DNA of 64,000 bases from Croceibacterium mercuriale. GTDB lineage: Bacteria > Pseudomonadota > Alphaproteobacteria > Sphingomonadales > Sphingomonadaceae. The stretch is taken from the NCBI RefSeq assembly GCF_000802385.1, contig NZ_JTDN01000001.1, positions 1,123,501 through 1,187,500 of the forward strand, given 5' to 3'. Shown one piece after another: positions 34,639-44,104 of the stretch; the first letter of the stretch is position 1; each line of letters opens with the position of its first letter. Under the pieces are notes generated by a model. That model saw only the letters and a list, made by a program, of their open reading frames with translations. It was not told where the DNA came from and searched no databases. A program made the position numbers and the translations under genes.

Positions 34639-35676
34639 TCAGTCGGCGGCCAGCAGCCGCTCGATCGCCTCGCCGACCCGGACGGGTCCGGGAAAATACG
34701 CCCATTCCAGGCTGTGCGGATAGGGCGTGTCGAAGCCCGTCACCCGCTCTACCGGCGCCTCCAGGTGATAGAAGCATCGCTCCGTCACCAGCGCCGACAG
34801 TTCCGCCCCGAAGCCGCTGGTGCGCGTCGCCTCGTGCACGATCAGGCACCGGCCGGTCTTGCGCACGGACTGCTCGATCGCCTCAATATCGAGCGGCACC
34901 AGCGTGCGCAGGTCGATGATCTCCGCATCCACGCCGGTTGCCTCGACCACGCCGGCCGCCACATGCACCATCGTGCCATAGGCCAGGATGGTCAGCGCCT
35001 CCCCTTCCCGGACGGTGCGCGCCTTGCCCAGCGGGATCGTGTAATGCCCGTCCGGCACCACCGCGTCGGCGTGGCCCTTCCAGACCTTGGCCGGACGATC
35101 GTAGTAGCCGTCGAACGGGCCGTTATACAGCCGCTTGGGTTCGAAGAAGAGCACCGGATCATTGTCCTCGATCGCGGCGATCAGCAGGCCCTTGGCATCG
35201 TGGGGCGTGCTGGGGACCACCGTCTTCAGGCCGGCGACATGCGTGAACAGCGCTTCCGGGCTCTGGCTGTGGGTCTGCCCGCCGAAAATGCCACCGCCGA
35301 AGGGGGTGCGCACGGTCATCGGCGCGATGAACTCCGCCGCGGAGCGATAGCGCAGCCGCGCCGCTTCGCTGATCAGCTGATCCAGGCCCGGGTAGATGTA
35401 GTCGGCGAACTGGATCTCGGGCACCGGGCGCAGGCCGTAAGCGCCCATGCCGACTGCCACGCCGATGATGCCGCATTCACTGATCGGCGTATCGAACACC
35501 CGCGTGCGGCCATGTTTCGCCTGCAGGCCCGCCGTTGCACGGAACACGCCCCCGAAGAAGCCGATATCCTCGCCCAGCACCACCACGTCCGGATCGCGCG
35601 CCAGCATGATGTCGAGCGCGTCATTGATCGCCTCGATCATGGTCATGGGCCGGCCGGCCGGGTCACCCGCGCTCAT
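34639..35676 (-). CDS. Branched-chain 2-oxoacid dehydrogenase E1 beta subunit
   Basis: 345 residues. Motifs: MTMIEAINDALDIML, VVLGEDIGFFGGVFRAT (TPP-site Glu), FGGGIFGGQTHSQSPEA (active-site His) and the C-terminal GFDTPYPHSLEWAYFP. ATG 35676 overlaps the E1-alpha stop by 4 nt and has GGAGA upstream; an apparent upstream extension to 36213 is E1-alpha read in another frame. Pairs with E1-alpha as a heterotetramer. Confidence 0.94.
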   Translation of the reverse strand: MSAGDPAGRPMTMIEAINDALDIMLARDPDVVVLGEDIGFFGGVFRATAGLQAKHGRTRVFDTPISECGIIGVAVGMGAYGLRPVPEIQFADYIYPGLDQLISEAARLRYRSAAEFIAPMTVRTPFGGGIFGGQTHSQSPEALFTHVAGLKTVVPSTPHDAKGLLIAAIEDNDPVLFFEPKRLYNGPFDGYYDRPAKVWKGHADAVVPDGHYTIPLGKARTVREGEALTILAYGTMVHVAAGVVEATGVDAEIIDLRTLVPLDIEAIEQSVRKTGRCLIVHEATRTSGFGAELSALVTERCFYHLEAPVERVTGFDTPYPHSLEWAYFPGPVRVGEAIERLLAAD

Positions 35677-36968
35677 GGCTGGGTCTCCGGCGGATATTTG
35701 ACTGCCCGTTCGTGCAGCGCCTGCACCATCTGTTCCCGCAGGTGCCACGGCATCGTCTCGTATACGTCCTCGAACATGGTGACGTCCGGCTGGTGCAGGC
35801 CGTGGCCCAGGATGCCGTTCGCCTCGGCAGCGCGGATCGCGGTGCGGACCTCGCCATCCAGTTCGACCAGCATGGCATCGTGCGCTTCCGTCGACCATTC
35901 GCCGATCGCGGTCAGATGCGCCGCCAGTCGCCCGATCGGATCGCCCAGCGGCCAGCCGGAGCCCTCGTCCGTCGCACGATAGACGGTGGGATCGTCGGAG
36001 GTGGAATGCCCTTCCACGCGGTAGGTGAAATACTCGATCAGCGTCGGCCCGCCGTTCAGCCGGGCCCGGTCTGCCGCCCACGCATGCGCGGCGTACACCG
36101 CCAGCGCATCGTTCCCGTCCACCCGCAAGCCAGCAATGCCATAGCCGATGGCCCGGGCGGCAAAGGTGGTCCGCTCCGCTCCGGCAAAGCCGGAGAAGCT
36201 GGAAATTGCCCACTGATTGTTCACCACCGCGAACACGGCAGGCGCATTGTACACCGCCGCAAAGGTCAGCGCATTGTGGAAGTCGCCCTCCGCCGTGGAG
36301 CCTTCGCCCACCCAGGCAGAGGCGATGCGGCTGTCACCCTTGATCGCGCTGGCCATCGCAAAGCCGGTCGCCTGCGGCAGCTGGGTCGCCAGATTGCCGC
36401 TGATGGTGAAGAAGTTCACTTCGCGCGCAGAATACAGGATCGGCAGCTGCCGCCCCTTCAGCTTGTCCGCACGGTTGCTGAAGATCTGGTTGACCATCTC
36501 CAGCAGCGGATAGCCACGTGCGATCAGGCAACCCTGCTGGCGGTAGGACGGGAAGATCATGTCACCCGCATCCAGCGCCATGGTGGCGGCCACGCTGGTC
36601 GCCTCCTCTCCGGAGCATTTCAGGTAGAAGCTGGTCTTGCCCTGTCGCTGCAGGCGATACATCCGCCCATCGAACACCCGGACCAGTGCCATCAGGCGCA
36701 GCATGGTGCGCATCCGGTCGGGCGACAGGCGCGGGTTCCACGGACCATGGGCCTGGTCATCGTCGCCCAGCACCCGCACCAGATCGGTGCAGAGCGGGAA
36801 GGTCTCGGCCGCAGCGCAGGTTTCGTCCGGCCGCGGCTGGGCGCCAGCCGGCGGGATCGACAGGAAGCCGAAATCGACCGGGTCACCCGGGCGGAAGCGC
36901 GGCTCGGGCACATGCAGTGCCAATGCTGGACGGTTCGCGCCTGGTTCGGGCGCTGCCTCCATGGTCAT
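35673..36968 (-). CDS. Branched-chain 2-oxoacid dehydrogenase E1 alpha subunit
   Basis: 431-residue decarboxylase subunit. TPP/Mg motif GEGSTAEGDFHNAL...NN in mid-protein, SGEEATSVAATMALD near residue 120, and phosphorylation-loop-like RVEGHSTSDDPTVYR. The roughly 75-residue N-terminal extension before the dehydrogenase fold is characteristic of BkdA1. It oxidatively decarboxylates 2-oxoacids from valine, leucine and isoleucine. 55 bp downstream of thyA on the same strand. Confidence 0.94.
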   Translation of the reverse strand: MTMEAAPEPGANRPALALHVPEPRFRPGDPVDFGFLSIPPAGAQPRPDETCAAAETFPLCTDLVRVLGDDDQAHGPWNPRLSPDRMRTMLRLMALVRVFDGRMYRLQRQGKTSFYLKCSGEEATSVAATMALDAGDMIFPSYRQQGCLIARGYPLLEMVNQIFSNRADKLKGRQLPILYSAREVNFFTISGNLATQLPQATGFAMASAIKGDSRIASAWVGEGSTAEGDFHNALTFAAVYNAPAVFAVVNNQWAISSFSGFAGAERTTFAARAIGYGIAGLRVDGNDALAVYAAHAWAADRARLNGGPTLIEYFTYRVEGHSTSDDPTVYRATDEGSGWPLGDPIGRLAAHLTAIGEWSTEAHDAMLVELDGEVRTAIRAAEANGILGHGLHQPDVTMFEDVYETMPWHLREQMVQALHERAVKYPPETQP

Positions 36969-37023
36969 GCTCTCTCTCCAGACCGGGCCCGGTTCATGCC
37001 GGAACCCTTGTCGTCACCGCCGC

Positions 37024-37980
37024 CTAAACGGCGACGGGTGCGCGAATGGCGCCCTGCGGATGGTAGTCGGGCACCTCGAAATCTTCAAACACATAATCGA
37101 AAATTGTTTCCGGCCGGCGCAACAAATGTAGGCCCGGCTCTCCGGATGGAACACGGCCGAGTTGCTCCTCCACAAGATGCGCATGGTTCAGGTAGAGGTG
37201 CGTGTCGCCGCCGGTCCAGATCAGCTCGCCCGGTTCCAGCCCCACCTGTGCCGCCACCATACGCACCAGCAGGGCGGCGCCGAACAGGTTGAAGGGCAGG
37301 CCCAGCGCGACGTCACAGCTGCGCTGGTACAGCTGACAGGACAGGCGCCTGCCCGCAACGTGGAACTGATAGGTCTTGTGGCATGGCGGCAGCGCCATCC
37401 GGTCGAGTTCCGCCACGTTCCACCCTTCGATGATGTGTCGACGCCCGCCGGGATCGCGTTGCAGGCCTTCGATCAGCACGGCGACCTGGTTGATGCCCCG
37501 GCCCGACCTGAACGAGCCGTCGGACTGGCGTGCATAGGTCGGCCAGTCGACCCATTGCTTGCCGTAGACCGGGCCAAGATCGCCCCATCGCGCGGCAAAG
37601 CCGGCATCCTCGACGATCCGCCGTTCGAAGATCTCCTGCGTGGCTGCGTCACCCGTCGCCTTCCGGTAGCGGGCAAGCGGCCAGTCGCTCCAGATGGTGA
37701 CCCCCTGCTGCAGCAGGGGGCGGATGTTGGTCTCGCCCGACAGGAACCACAGCATCTCGCGCGCCGCAGCCTTCCAGTACACCCGCTTGGTGGTCAGCAG
37801 GGGGACGCGATCATCCGCCAGGTCGATCCGCAGCTGCGGGCCGAAGATGCTGCGTGTACCCACGCCCGTGCGGTCGGCGCGCTCGTCACCCTCGGTCCAG
37901 ATACGGCGCATCAGGTCGAGATACTGCCATTCCCAATGGCGGGCATCCGGGTGCGCGGGCGGTGACGGAAGGCTGTGCAT
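37024..37980 (-). CDS. thyA: Thymidylate synthase ThyA
   Basis: 318-residue folate-dependent enzyme making dTMP from dUMP. Catalytic Cys200 in LPPCHKTYQF, phosphate-binding Arg pair in GRRHIIEGWN (180-181), and dUMP motif RSCDVALGLPFNL. It carries a roughly 50-residue insert (about 90-140) relative to the 264-residue E. coli enzyme, of the type seen in many other bacteria. Probably shares a transcript with the bkd genes; no dfrA follows. Confidence 0.96.
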   Translation of the reverse strand: MHSLPSPPAHPDARHWEWQYLDLMRRIWTEGDERADRTGVGTRSIFGPQLRIDLADDRVPLLTTKRVYWKAAAREMLWFLSGETNIRPLLQQGVTIWSDWPLARYRKATGDAATQEIFERRIVEDAGFAARWGDLGPVYGKQWVDWPTYARQSDGSFRSGRGINQVAVLIEGLQRDPGGRRHIIEGWNVAELDRMALPPCHKTYQFHVAGRRLSCQLYQRSCDVALGLPFNLFGAALLVRMVAAQVGLEPGELIWTGGDTHLYLNHAHLVEEQLGRVPSGEPGLHLLRRPETIFDYVFEDFEVPDYHPQGAIRAPVAV

Positions 37981-38010
37981 CGCTGTTTTGCTACCACCGC
38001 AAATGCCCGC

Positions 38011-38039
38011 TTGCCAGCCCGCAGGACCCTGCCTATAGG
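38011..38039 (+). promoter_or_regulatory. Promoter of tRNA-Pro
   Basis: TTGCCA (38011-38016), 17 bp, TATAGG (38034-38039). Good sigma-70 match, predicted start about 47 bases before the mature tRNA. Confidence 0.65.
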
Positions 38040-38092
38040 GCCGCCTCTGCCTTGCCTCGCAGCCGGTTCGCCGGTTGTGTTTCAGGTCCGGT

Positions 38093-38169
38093 CGGGGAGT
38101 AGCTCAGCCTGGTAGAGCACTGTCTTCGGGAGGCAGGGGCCGGAGGTTCGAATCCTCTCTCCCCGACCA
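38093..38169 (+). tRNA. tRNA-Pro(CGG)
   Basis: 77 nt. Acceptor CGGGGAG pairs with CTCCCCG, discriminator A and encoded CCA. Anticodon arm CTGTC-TTCGGGA-GGCAG gives anticodon CGG (codon CCG). T-arm GGAGG-TTCGAAT-CCTCT. The 5' C of the acceptor is normal for bacterial proline tRNAs. Confidence 0.95.
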
Positions 38170-38338
38170 ACTACTTCGTCTGAACGACGATGCGGCATCC
38201 GGGATGCGGCGCCTGCGGGCGTCGCATCCCGATGGCCGGCACACTTCACCCCTGCGATCTGCATCCTTGTCGTGCGCTGCAGCTGCAGCGAGCCGGCGGA
38301 CAATCCGCCCGCTCGCCGCGCCTGCTCAGGCGCATGGC

Positions 38339-40228
38339 TCAGCCCCCGACCTGCAACAGCTGATCGACCCGGCCCCGGGTGAAGGAATGATAGGTCGCCC
38401 GCGTCCGGTCGTAGATGCGCCTGGCGATCGGCAGGCCCCATTCGCCTTCGTCCACCAGCGTCTTGAACAATGGCTGCACGAACTTGTTGCGACCCACCGT
38501 CGCCAGGAATGCCTCCGCCTGTGGCACCGCCGGCTGGTAACGATTGCGCAAGCCGGCCTGCAGCCACAGGAACTTGACCTCCGTGTTGCCGGTGGCCGAC
38601 AGGTTGAGCGCCTGATCCAGCCGCGCCAGCTCCGCGGCGGACAGCGCCTCCGGCAGGTTGCCGAGGAAGCGCATCTGCTCGGCGGCGCTCCAGCCCGTCC
38701 AGGCCTGCGGGTCCAGCGTGCGATCGGCCGCATAGGCCGCGGCAGCAGCGTCCACGGTAGCAAATGCCCGCGTATCAGGACGCGCGACGTTGGCAGGCAT
38801 GCCGGTGCCATAGACCCACTGATCCAGCATCAGTCGCTGTTCCAGCGCCGCATCCCCGCCGATCAGCGTGTCGCGCATCTCTGCCAGGAACATGGCCGAG
38901 GTGGCGGGCTGGAACGCGTGGCGGTCGAACCAGCTGCGCAGCCACGGATCGAACCGCTCGCGTCCGACGATGCTCTCCATCGTGTGCAGGAACAGCGCGC
39001 CCTTGTCATAGGTGATCGCCGAATTGTACTCCAGCGGATTCAGTCCGTCCGGCGTACGCAGCGCGGTTCCCGGTGCCTGGGCGCCCAGCTCCGACACGGC
39101 GTCGGCGGCCGCAGCATAGCTCAGCGCACGTTCCTGCGCCGCGCGTGTCTCGCCGAAGACCCGTTCGGAGATGCGGTTCTCCAGATAGGACGTCACGCCT
39201 TCGTTCAGCCAGCCATCGCGCCAGCTGGCATAGGTGACCAGATTGCCCGACCAGCTATGCGCCAGCTCGTGCGCCACCAGCCCCGTCAGCGAACGGTCGC
39301 CGGCGATGAAGGTCGGGGTGAGGAAGGTCATGACCGGGTTCTCCATGCCCCCGTACGGGAACGATGGCGGCAGCACGATCATGTCGTAACGACCCCAGCG
39401 ATACGCGCCATACAGGTCCTCGGCGGCATCGATCATCGCCTCGGTATCGACCAGCTCGGCGGCTGCACGCTCCAGCGTGGCCGGCTCCGCCCACACGCCG
39501 GAGCGGGGGCCAAGCGGGCGGAAGTCGATATCTCCCGCAGCAACCGCGATCAGGTAGGGGGCCACCGGCTGGTCCATCCTGAAGGTGAAGGCACGACGGT
39601 CACCCGCGACCGCAACCGGCTCGCCCTGCATGATGCCGGACATGACGACATCCAGCGGTGCCGGCGCGGTCACCCGCGCTTCCCAGGTCTGGCGGATACC
39701 GGGGCTGTCCTGTGTGGGGATCCATGTGCGATTGTTGATCGCCTGACCCTGGCTGAACACGAACGGATGTTCGCCGCCAGCCGTCTGTTCGGGTGCCAGC
39801 CATTGCAGCGCGTCCGCATCGCGGGCGGCGGTGTAGTCGATGGTGATCCGCCGCGCATCGCCGATCTGCACGGTGACCGGCTCTCCCTTGCCCACGACCG
39901 ACTGGCCGATCGTGTAGGCCAGGCGACTGCCGTCCTGTGCGGTGATCTCGCTGATCTGCAAGCCCTTCGAATCAAGCACGATCTCCCTGGCACCGGGCGC
40001 GGCATCGATGTCCAGGGTTGCAGTACCGCCGAGGCTCTTCGCCTCGAAATCAAGCTGGAGGTCCAGCGCGACATGCGTCACGCGCGCGACATCCGGCCGG
40101 GCAAAGGTGTATTCGTCACGCGCTTCGGGCGTGGCGAGAATGGGCGAGATCATGCGATCGGTCTGCGCCGGTCCGGTGGTGGTGCAGGCGGCGGTGAGAC
40201 AAAGGGCTGCGGCGGCCAGGGGGCGCAT
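38339..40228 (-). CDS. M1 family aminopeptidase (lipoprotein, LTA4-hydrolase-like)
   Basis: 629 residues. Lipobox MRPLAAAALCLTAAC with Cys15. Exopeptidase motif GGMEN at 293-297; zinc site HELAH (His320, His324) with third ligand Glu343 in LNEGVTSYLE. The beta N-domain and C-terminal helical domain match the leukotriene A4 hydrolase/cold-active aminopeptidase subgroup. It would trim peptides in the periplasm. ATG 40228 with GGAGA upstream is preferred to an in-frame TTG at 40246. Confidence 0.93.
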   Translation of the reverse strand: MRPLAAAALCLTAACTTTGPAQTDRMISPILATPEARDEYTFARPDVARVTHVALDLQLDFEAKSLGGTATLDIDAAPGAREIVLDSKGLQISEITAQDGSRLAYTIGQSVVGKGEPVTVQIGDARRITIDYTAARDADALQWLAPEQTAGGEHPFVFSQGQAINNRTWIPTQDSPGIRQTWEARVTAPAPLDVVMSGIMQGEPVAVAGDRRAFTFRMDQPVAPYLIAVAAGDIDFRPLGPRSGVWAEPATLERAAAELVDTEAMIDAAEDLYGAYRWGRYDMIVLPPSFPYGGMENPVMTFLTPTFIAGDRSLTGLVAHELAHSWSGNLVTYASWRDGWLNEGVTSYLENRISERVFGETRAAQERALSYAAAADAVSELGAQAPGTALRTPDGLNPLEYNSAITYDKGALFLHTMESIVGRERFDPWLRSWFDRHAFQPATSAMFLAEMRDTLIGGDAALEQRLMLDQWVYGTGMPANVARPDTRAFATVDAAAAAYAADRTLDPQAWTGWSAAEQMRFLGNLPEALSAAELARLDQALNLSATGNTEVKFLWLQAGLRNRYQPAVPQAEAFLATVGRNKFVQPLFKTLVDEGEWGLPIARRIYDRTRATYHSFTRGRVDQLLQVGG

Positions 40229-40373
40229 GGCGGTCTCCGAGATCAAAAGAAACTGGTTTCCTGATCCACTAACGCCGGTTCGGCAGATTTGTCATCCACT
40301 TACCCGCGCGTGACCTGCCAAGGTGGTGATCCGCCCAGCAGCCGTCAGCTGCGCGATAGGCCCGGCTGTCGGC

Positions 40374-40892
40374 TTATGGCGCCCCTGCACCCCATAGCCG
40401 ATCCTGCGCGACCCAGCCGCTGCGCTGACCTACGGTGAAGCGGCACCAGCGCGACTCGCAGCGTCCCAGCTGTCCGACGACGCCGGCCTCGACCCGCCAT
40501 CGCAATGCTGCCGCCGGATCCGGGTTGGCCCGCATCGCCGTGGTACCCTGCCCTCTCACCATTGCGGCCCGTTCCGGATCCAGCAACCGGGCAGCGACCC
40601 AGCCTCGCGTGCCCTCGGGATCCTCGACCAGCCGCCAGCCTTCGTTCAGCCGCACGACCTTCACCGGCAAACCGGAGCGGCGATAGATCCACTCGATCGG
40701 GAAATCGACGCTTGGGCCCACGCGCATGTAGACCTCGTCCTCGCGCAAGCTGGCCCAGTATGGCACCTCCCGCTCCTGCGCGCCGGCAGGAGCGGGGATG
40801 GCGCAGATCATCAGCAGCAGACTGCCGGAAAGTAAGGAAGCTCGCACGACCGCTGCGATAGAGGCAACGACCCGGTGAACGCAACATGACAC
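40374..40892 (-). CDS. Secreted SH3-domain protein
   Basis: 172 residues from a GTG at 40892; a later GTG in the signal region is possible. Signal peptide (LLSGSLLLMICAIPAPAGAQ) followed by two bacterial SH3-like repeats, seen as VYMRVGPSVDFPIEWIYRR ... GTRGWVAARLL and MRANPDPAAALRWRVE ... RSGWVAQDRLWG. Such proteins are thought to bind cell-wall peptides. Diverges from nothing close; the Crp-like gene lies upstream on the same strand. Confidence 0.8.
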   Translation of the reverse strand: MSCCVHRVVASIAAVVRASLLSGSLLLMICAIPAPAGAQEREVPYWASLREDEVYMRVGPSVDFPIEWIYRRSGLPVKVVRLNEGWRLVEDPEGTRGWVAARLLDPERAAMVRGQGTTAMRANPDPAAALRWRVEAGVVGQLGRCESRWCRFTVGQRSGWVAQDRLWGAGAP

Positions 40893-40915
40893 GGTAGCTG
40901 ATGCGTCCTATCCCG

Positions 40916-41695
40916 TCAGTGGCCGACCAGCCCCTTGGTCTTGCCGAAGTGGCCGATCAGTTCACGGTAACTGCCTTCCGCCTTGCCGTAGGTGCATCCG
41001 GACAACGCCTCCAGCCCGCAACGATCCCGAATGGTGATCCGTCCACGGTTGGCGCGGATGAGCCCTTCGCCTTCCAGCAGGTGCAGCGTGACGGTGACGC
41101 CACTGCGTTGCGCCGAAATCATCGTGGCCAGGAATTCGTGCGTCAAAGGGATTTCATCCCCAGGCATCCGGTCGTGGCACATAAGCAACCAGCGGGCCAG
41201 GCGCGCTTCCATCATCTGGTTCGACCGGGACACGATGGAGTACGAAAGCTGCAGCATCGAATACAGCATGTAATGCGACATGATCTGCCGCAGGTCATGA
41301 GACTCGGCCATGCGGGACATCATCACGTCCGCGGGAATGGCGATCGCGGAAGCACCATCCACCTGCACGAACGTCTCGAACATCTCCTCTGGGCTGCCCA
41401 GAAGCGTGGCCGTACCGACCATTCCCTCGCGGCCGATCAGGCCTACCTCCGTCCGCATTCCATCGACGGACATGGTCGACAGAATGCCTCCCTCGGGAAA
41501 CAGGATCATCGGCAGCGGTTCACCGGGGCTTGCAAGCCGCTGGTTGCGGAGCAGGTCAAACCGGATGCAATGCGGCTCCAACACAGCCCTGTCCGCCGCA
41601 CTCAGACGCCCGAGCAACATGTTCAAGGCAAAAGGATTGCTCAAGAACTCGTCACGGACCGTACGCGGCACAGGAAATGGTGCAGAATAGTTCAT
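40916..41695 (-). CDS. Crp/Fnr family transcriptional regulator
   Basis: 259 residues: cyclic-nucleotide-binding-like beta barrel (about 25-140, PMILFPEGGILSTMSVDGMRTEVGLIGREGMVG), dimer helix, and a C-terminal winged helix (LTHEFLATMISAQRSGVTVTLHLLEGEGLI). It lacks the N-terminal Cys set of FNR and the cAMP-binding Glu/Arg motif of CRP, so the ligand is unknown. AGGAGG lies just before ATG 41695. The autogenous or neighbouring targets are not evident. Confidence 0.9.
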   Translation of the reverse strand: MNYSAPFPVPRTVRDEFLSNPFALNMLLGRLSAADRAVLEPHCIRFDLLRNQRLASPGEPLPMILFPEGGILSTMSVDGMRTEVGLIGREGMVGTATLLGSPEEMFETFVQVDGASAIAIPADVMMSRMAESHDLRQIMSHYMLYSMLQLSYSIVSRSNQMMEARLARWLLMCHDRMPGDEIPLTHEFLATMISAQRSGVTVTLHLLEGEGLIRANRGRITIRDRCGLEALSGCTYGKAEGSYRELIGHFGKTKGLVGH

Positions 41696-41836
41696 GGCCT
41701 CCTTCCCCCAAAATTGCTCCACTAGCTCTCCCGTCCCCCACATACCCGTTACAAAGCCTTGATGTTGCACGGTTCGCTGCCAGACACTCTCCCTATCACA
41801 TCCACTAAAATGTTAGCATGCTCTTTTTGTTTCCGG

Positions 41837-43243
41837 TCAGTCGCCAATCAAGATGCGATCAATCAGTTCCTTCACCGTAGGCGTGAAATTGTTGGAATAA
41901 AATGGGTCTTGCTTGAAGCGATACGCAGCGTGTCCTGCAAACATCAGGTTCTCTTCCACTGGCGAACCGTGGGCGATATCTTGCAGGGTCTTCTGAATGC
42001 AGAAGCTTCGCGGGTCGGCAAGGCGACCGGTCGTGTAATCGTCATGATCTTTCCATGACGAGAACCCGCAATGTGACAAACATCCCATGCAATCCGCCTG
42101 ATCCTTGCGGATCATTGCGCGTTCTTCCGGATCGACGAATACCAGCGTGTCGTCAGGCGTCTTCAGGCTCTCGGTAAAGCCCGCCGCAACCCATTGCTGG
42201 GCCCGTTCCCTGTCGCCTGGCGTGACCCAGAAGTTCTTGCCCTTCACCCCTGCATCAAGCTGGATTGTATGATCGCCCGCGGCCACGCGCGACCACGGAA
42301 TCTGACGCTCCGATCGCGCTACAAGACTGCGCAGGAAGGGATTGACCACCGCCGAACTGTAGAAGCCGGTGGGGCTGAACCGATGCAGCAGGACATCGCC
42401 GGGGTTGAGGTTGCGCAGCGCCTCCTTCCATCCTTGCGGAATCGGGCTCTCATGCGTGAGCAGCGGACGCGTGCCGTACTGGAAGGCAATGGAGCCGAGC
42501 TCCGGATTGTCGATCCAGTGTTCCCACTCCCGCAGGAACCACACGCCGCCGGCCATGATGATCGGCACATCGTCCGAAATGCCTTCGGCGCGCATCGTGT
42601 CCCGCACGGCCTTGACCCGCGGGTATGGATCTTCAGGCTTCAGCGGATCTTCCGCATTCGACAGCCCATTATGCCCGCCGGCCAGCCACGGATCCTCGTA
42701 CACCACGGCGGCCATCAGCTCGCCATATTTGTGGTAGGCCCGCTTCCACAAGGCGCGGAACGCGCGGGCGGAACTGATGATCGGCAGGTAGCTGACGTTG
42801 TAGCGCGCGGCGATCTCTGACAGCTTATACGGCATGCCGGCGCCGCAGGTGACCCCGGCCACCAGCCCGCGGGTACGTTCGAGCACCCCTTCCAGGATCG
42901 GCTGTGCCCCGCCCATTTCCCACAGGACGTTGATGTTGATCGCGCCCTGCCCGCCGGAAATCTCATGGGCACGCCGGACCTGTTCCACGGCCCCATCGAT
43001 CGCATACTGGATCAGCTGCTCGTGGCGCTCCAGGCGTGTCTTCTGCCAATATAGCTGCGGCACGATCTTGCCTTCGGGATCATAGCTGTCCGCGTTCACG
43101 GCACTGACAGTGCCGATGCCGCCGGCAGCCGCCCAGGCACCCGAGCTGGTGTGGTTGCTGGCCGATACGCCCTTGCCGCCTTCGATCAGCGGCCAGACTT
43201 CACGACCACCATAAGAAATGGGCTTCAGCCCCTTGAAACTCAT
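41837..43243 (-). CDS. Nitronate monooxygenase (NPD) family flavoprotein with C-terminal Cys cluster
   Basis: 468 residues. FMN-binding TIM barrel of the 2-nitropropane dioxygenase family, with VTCGAGMPYKLSEIAARY, VYEDPWLAGGHNG and IIMAGGVW as phosphate-site segments. Longer than typical (320-380 residues) by a C-terminal domain containing Cys385-x2-Cys388-x3-Cys392 (DCMGCLSHC), which could bind a metal or FeS cluster. Substrate unknown; family members oxidise nitronates or reduce enoyl substrates. Start 43243 follows from the conserved N-terminus. Confidence 0.88.
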   Translation of the reverse strand: MSFKGLKPISYGGREVWPLIEGGKGVSASNHTSSGAWAAAGGIGTVSAVNADSYDPEGKIVPQLYWQKTRLERHEQLIQYAIDGAVEQVRRAHEISGGQGAININVLWEMGGAQPILEGVLERTRGLVAGVTCGAGMPYKLSEIAARYNVSYLPIISSARAFRALWKRAYHKYGELMAAVVYEDPWLAGGHNGLSNAEDPLKPEDPYPRVKAVRDTMRAEGISDDVPIIMAGGVWFLREWEHWIDNPELGSIAFQYGTRPLLTHESPIPQGWKEALRNLNPGDVLLHRFSPTGFYSSAVVNPFLRSLVARSERQIPWSRVAAGDHTIQLDAGVKGKNFWVTPGDRERAQQWVAAGFTESLKTPDDTLVFVDPEERAMIRKDQADCMGCLSHCGFSSWKDHDDYTTGRLADPRSFCIQKTLQDIAHGSPVEENLMFAGHAAYRFKQDPFYSNNFTPTVKELIDRILIGD

Positions 43244-43262
43244 CGTAAATCCTTGTCGCGTA

Positions 43263-44024
43263 TCATTGCGGCGCCGGCGTCCGGCCGCCAGCTCCGTCCG
43301 GAGTACCGGATCCACTTCCGGTCAGAGCGCACGGCCGGATATCCTTGGGCTGTGGCCGCTCTGCCATGGCCTCGAACTGTGCATAATAGCCCGCCAGAGC
43401 GGGGTGGCGAACAAATTCCACCAGCCGGTACCCGACCTGTCCCAGTTCACAGAACAGCAGTTGGGGCGGGATCCCGTGACGATCCGGACTGCGATCCACA
43501 TCCACCACCACGATCTGCCCCCCGGGGCGCAATGCCGGATGGAGGTGCCATAGAAAGGCGTATGGGTCGCCGACCTCGTGGTACATGTGGATCAGGAAGA
43601 TGCGGTCGAAGCTGTTGACAGGAAGGTGCGGATCATCTGGCTTGCCACCCACGATGGAGACATTGTCCAGTCGTTCGCTCTCGACCCGGTCGCCCAGCCG
43701 CAGCAGCGCGCCGCGATCGATATCCTGCGCCAGCACCCGACCCTGCGGGCCTACCGTCTCGGCCAGCCGCACCGTGTAGTAGCCCTCGCCCGCACCTATG
43801 TCGGCGACGCTCATGCCCGAGCGGACGCCGGCCAGCTGCATCACCGTGGCCGCCTCCTGGCGGCTGTCGCGCAGCGTCTCGTCGGCAAAAGCAGTCGCGC
43901 CCAGATCGGACACAGGCCGATCCGCGGCGGGAAAGGCGAGCTCCTCCGCCACAGGTTCCTGTCCGCTCTCGGGCGAGCAGGCGGCGAGCGCCAGCGACAG
44001 GCAAAGGGCAGACCAGCGCAACAT
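43263..44024 (-). CDS. Lipoprotein with class I SAM-methyltransferase fold
   Basis: 253 residues. Lipobox MLRWSALCLSLALAAC (Cys16), then a Rossmann methyltransferase domain with motif I VADIGAGEGYYTVRLAE, an acidic motif II AQDIDRG and motif IV SFDRIFLIHMYHEV. A methyltransferase exported to the periplasm is odd because S-adenosylmethionine is cytoplasmic; either the signal is not used or the domain has another role. 19 bp upstream of the NPD gene on the same strand. Confidence 0.85.
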   Translation of the reverse strand: MLRWSALCLSLALAACSPESGQEPVAEELAFPAADRPVSDLGATAFADETLRDSRQEAATVMQLAGVRSGMSVADIGAGEGYYTVRLAETVGPQGRVLAQDIDRGALLRLGDRVESERLDNVSIVGGKPDDPHLPVNSFDRIFLIHMYHEVGDPYAFLWHLHPALRPGGQIVVVDVDRSPDRHGIPPQLLFCELGQVGYRLVEFVRHPALAGYYAQFEAMAERPQPKDIRPCALTGSGSGTPDGAGGRTPAPQ

Positions 44025-44104
44025 CTTGTCTGGTCCCTTAGCCGGTTGCATCGCATGTGGCAAAAGCGGCAGCATCACAAATACCTGCGGAGCACCGTCA
44101 GACC

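Noticed and set aside
38075-40264. 729-codon plus-strand frame
   Set aside because: Runs through tRNA-Pro and lies wholly antisense to the M1 aminopeptidase; no domain-like sequence.
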